Below, piece by piece: positions 21,859 to 22,993 of a DNA stretch of 22,993 bases. Positions within the stretch are counted from its first letter, which is position 1; the number at the start of each line of letters is the position of its first letter. The notes beneath the pieces are model-generated. The model saw only the letters and a list, made by a program, of their open reading frames with translations. It ran no database searches and was not told the origin of the DNA. The translations under genes and the position numbers were made by a program. The stretch comes from a virus: positions 1 to 22,993 of IMG/VR virus record IMGVR_UViG_3300025132_000322, one strand, 5' to 3'.

Positions 21859-21933
21859 GCGAATAACATCGTAGCGTTCTCTCGTGTTTTCACAGAGAAA
21901 CTTGCCCGCACTAGCGAACTCGCTACTGCCTAA
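21859..21933 (+). other. tmRNA proteolysis-tag reading frame
   Basis: From GCG at 21859 to TAA at 21931-21933 the frame encodes a 24-residue tag beginning ANNIVAFSR and ending SELATA. The ANNIV start matches cyanobacterial tags; the length (usually about 10-16) and the LATA end, rather than LAA or VAA, are unusual. The resume codon is inferred by that similarity. Confidence 0.75.
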
Positions 21934-21977
21934 GGGGCAATCGGGGATTGGTCACTCCTTGTTAACCAAGTGACCGT

Positions 21978-21996
21978 AGGGGGCCTTGCCCCCTTT
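21978..21996 (+). terminator. intrinsic terminator after the tmRNA
   Basis: AGGGGGC (21978-21984) pairs with GCCCCCT (21988-21994) around a CTT loop, a 7-bp GC-rich stem followed by TTTC. It would end both the tmRNA and read-through from the tail operon. It could also be the last helix of the tmRNA coding piece; the two are not exclusive. Confidence 0.7.
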
Positions 21997-22016
21997 CATA
22001 TATAAAATAAAACTTT

Positions 22017-22205
22017 ATGCGTTTACAATTTTGGTATTCTAAAGGTGTAAAGCAGTGGCATTGGACACTACACACCAGACATTACGCTCCCAAAGGGGAG
22101 AAATATTACCACACTTCTGGATCAGGAACTGATGTAAGAGAGGTTATGGATAGGGTTGCAACAGAGGTCGAACATTTAGTATCAGAAAGAAACAAAGATG
22201 TTTGA
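22017..22205 (+). CDS. small hypothetical protein
   Basis: A 62-residue protein, MRLQFWYSKGVKQWHWTLHTRHYAPKGEKYYHTSGSGT, then a helix DVREVMDRVATEVEHLVSERN. The strand-strand-helix pattern with many aromatic and basic residues suggests a small folded domain; I do not recognise it. It begins 20 nt after the terminator with no visible Shine-Dalgarno and overlaps the following gene by 8 nt. TATAAAATA lies only a few bases before the ATG, so its promoter is unclear. Confidence 0.6.
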   Translation: MRLQFWYSKGVKQWHWTLHTRHYAPKGEKYYHTSGSGTDVREVMDRVATEVEHLVSERNKDV

Positions 22206-22899
22206 ATTAAGTGATGAGTTAGAAGTTATTGCTATCAATCAAATTGGCAAGGATAAAAGAAGTGCCATGTTGATAGATAATTTCTACAAAAATCCTGATG
22301 AAGTAAGAAATTTAGCACTCAAGTTGCCAAAGAGAGAAGATATACCTTTGGTCAACCATCATAGTGGCACTAGATCAGTATATGAAACTGATGAGTTGTT
22401 TAAAAATACTCAGAGATTCTTTAAAGAGGTTTTATATGATGATGACTTTTGGGGTAGACCTACGGATAAGAATTTTGTAGAAAAGAATATGTCGTTTATG
22501 CCATTCTTAGTTGATTGGATAAATCAGGATACAATCGCAAAACAACCACTACAATTATTACCACATCAATTATACTATCCAAATAACCCAAGTCCATTTC
22601 AATTTACTGTAGAAATTTTTCTGAACAAAAATATGACTTCTCAAGGTGGCACTGATATATGGGCATTTGCTGGTAAGACTACTATTGAAGAGGACATGAA
22701 GAATATGTACGCAGATGCTGATGCCTTTTCTCTCAGAAAAGATGTATATGAATCAGTATTAGCTTGGAGACAACAGATGATGTTTGGAATGGAATTTAAC
22801 AGAGCAATCATTATGCCCTCTGATATATTACAAGCACCATTTGTCACGTCAGGTATGTACGAGACAGAAGATAGACTGTGCCAGAGGATATTCTTATAG
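22198..22899 (+). CDS. DUF6445-like / oxygenase-fold protein
   Basis: A 233-residue protein. The N-terminal AMLIDNFYKNPDEVRNLALKLP followed by SGTRSVYET resembles the DUF6445 family, whose members look like distant 2OG-Fe(II) oxygenases. A central segment, LPHQLYYPNNPSPFQFTVEIFLNKNMTSQGGTDIWAF, fits the fold's core strands. The C-terminal FNRAIIMPSDILQAPFVTSGMYETEDRLCQRIFL is where a distal metal histidine would be, but no histidine is there. No complete HxD...H triad is visible, so it may be catalytically inactive or use another site. It overlaps the upstream gene by 8 nt. Confidence 0.6.
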   Translation: MFELSDELEVIAINQIGKDKRSAMLIDNFYKNPDEVRNLALKLPKREDIPLVNHHSGTRSVYETDELFKNTQRFFKEVLYDDDFWGRPTDKNFVEKNMSFMPFLVDWINQDTIAKQPLQLLPHQLYYPNNPSPFQFTVEIFLNKNMTSQGGTDIWAFAGKTTIEEDMKNMYADADAFSLRKDVYESVLAWRQQMMFGMEFNRAIIMPSDILQAPFVTSGMYETEDRLCQRIFL

Positions 22900-22917
22900 A
22901 TACTTATTTGTATCTGT

Positions 22918-22925
22918 CTAAATAG
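22918..22925 (+). promoter_or_regulatory. late promoter CTAAATAG
   Basis: CTAAATAG lies 30 nt before the ATG at 22956 in the 56-nt gap after the oxygenase-like gene. It is the third copy of the CTAAATA box. A 6-bp inverted repeat, AGATAC/GTATCT (22898-22915, TTATTT loop), sits directly upstream and could be a weak terminator or part of the promoter region. Confidence 0.58.
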
Positions 22926-22955
22926 GTTAGAAGAAATTTATAGTAAGAAGGTAAA

Positions 22956-22993
22956 ATGCCTCTATCAAGATTAGAAAACTTTCTGAAGAACGC
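22956..22993 (+). CDS. start of a further gene (truncated by window edge)
   Basis: ATG at 22956 opens MPLSRLENFLKN and the frame runs off the window. An AAGG at 22948-22951 serves as ribosome site and a CTAAATAG box lies upstream. The opening resembles the N-terminus of a large structural (fibre-type) protein of marine T4-like phages as I remember it (hydrophobic-S-L/R-L-x-N-F-L/I-K-N), but twelve residues cannot settle this. Confidence 0.55.
   Translation, partial: MPLSRLENFLKN

Larger units (their letters stand above)
21700..21997 (+). ncRNA. ssrA: circularly permuted (two-piece, cyanobacterial-type) tmRNA
   Basis: The acceptor piece comes first. It has a T arm, AGGGG-TTCGATT-CCCCT (21738-21754), and a 3' acceptor strand CACCTCC + A + CCA ending at 21765. 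One nucleotide later, GGGGGTG (21767-21773) pairs with CACCTCC over 7 bp, the third pair being G-T: the G3-U70 alanine identity element of tmRNA. GGCTTTCGACAGGG (21778-21791) is the tmRNA D-loop signature. P2 pairings are TATAC 21792-21796 with GTGTG 21718-21722 and GCATG 21800-21804 with CATGT 21708-21712. Hairpins TGCTC/GAGCA (21815-21827) and CAGATG/CATCTG (21833-21850) precede the tag frame at 21859. GGTCACT/AGTGACC (21950-21975) follows. tmRNA rescues stalled ribosomes. The exact 5' end is uncertain. Confidence 0.88.

Noticed and set aside
21653-21911. Minus-strand open frames over the tmRNA (with VEVRGIEPLSR and GEGNRTPVQN)
   Set aside because: These are the well-known spurious translations of tRNA/tmRNA T arms read on the wrong strand; the RNA gene explains the sequence.
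22001-22009. TATAAAATA as a late promoter for the gene at 22017
   Set aside because: It has an extra A compared with TATAAATA and sits 7 nt before the ATG, which would leave a leaderless message; not strong enough to annotate.
1-22993. CRISPR arrays, insertion sequences, integrase or attachment sites
   Set aside because: I saw no spaced direct repeats, transposase or integrase motifs on reading both strands; consistent with a lytic T4-like phage.

Overview
This window is a piece of an AT-rich T4-like myovirus genome, most likely a marine cyanophage. The T4-type genes recognised by motif are PhoH, gp33, gp32, gp53, gp48, gp4, a gp54-like tube protein, gp26, gp51, gp27 and gp5. Three features point to a cyanobacterial host: a CP12-like protein (Calvin-cycle regulator), a DUF1825-type protein, and a circularly permuted tmRNA whose tag begins ANNIV, as cyanobacterial tags do. 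All names rest on sequence motifs read by eye and on remembered family features; no database search was run.

Layout. Bases 1-2875 (+ strand) hold the end of phoH, a RecB-like PD-(D/E)XK nuclease, the late-transcription coactivator gp33, a small membrane protein, a DUF1825-like protein and the ssDNA-binding protein gp32. gp32 has its own sigma70-type promoter, and an intrinsic terminator lies just beyond it, inside the antisense 3' end of gene 53. Bases 2878-6310 (- strand) form a compact operon reading gp4, an unknown protein, gp48 and gp53. It is fired by a CTAAATAA late-type promoter that abuts the start of the divergent gp54-like gene.

Bases 6344-21684 (+ strand) are one long, tightly overlapping tail and baseplate operon. 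It contains the gp54-like gene, gp26/gp51, two large tape-measure-like proteins (the second carrying a SleB-like cell-wall hydrolase domain), gp27, a CP12-like gene, a lysozyme-less gp5-like protein with a bacterial Ig-like domain, a beta-repeat protein, two fibre or baseplate proteins, and several small genes. Among the small genes are two likely and one variant 2-oxoglutarate/Fe(II) oxygenase. The gp26-gp51 junction has a complete -1 programmed frameshift signal: a T TTT TTC heptamer, a 6-nt spacer and a perfect 10-bp stem-loop. It would make a gp26-gp51 fusion, like the lambda G/GT tail chaperones.

Bases 21700-21997 hold a circularly permuted tmRNA gene. The T arm and CCA end come first, then a single nucleotide, then the 5' acceptor strand, D-loop, tag frame and a terminal hairpin. 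After it come a small unknown gene, an oxygenase-like protein (DUF6445-like), another CTAAATAG promoter and the first codons of a further gene that runs off the end.
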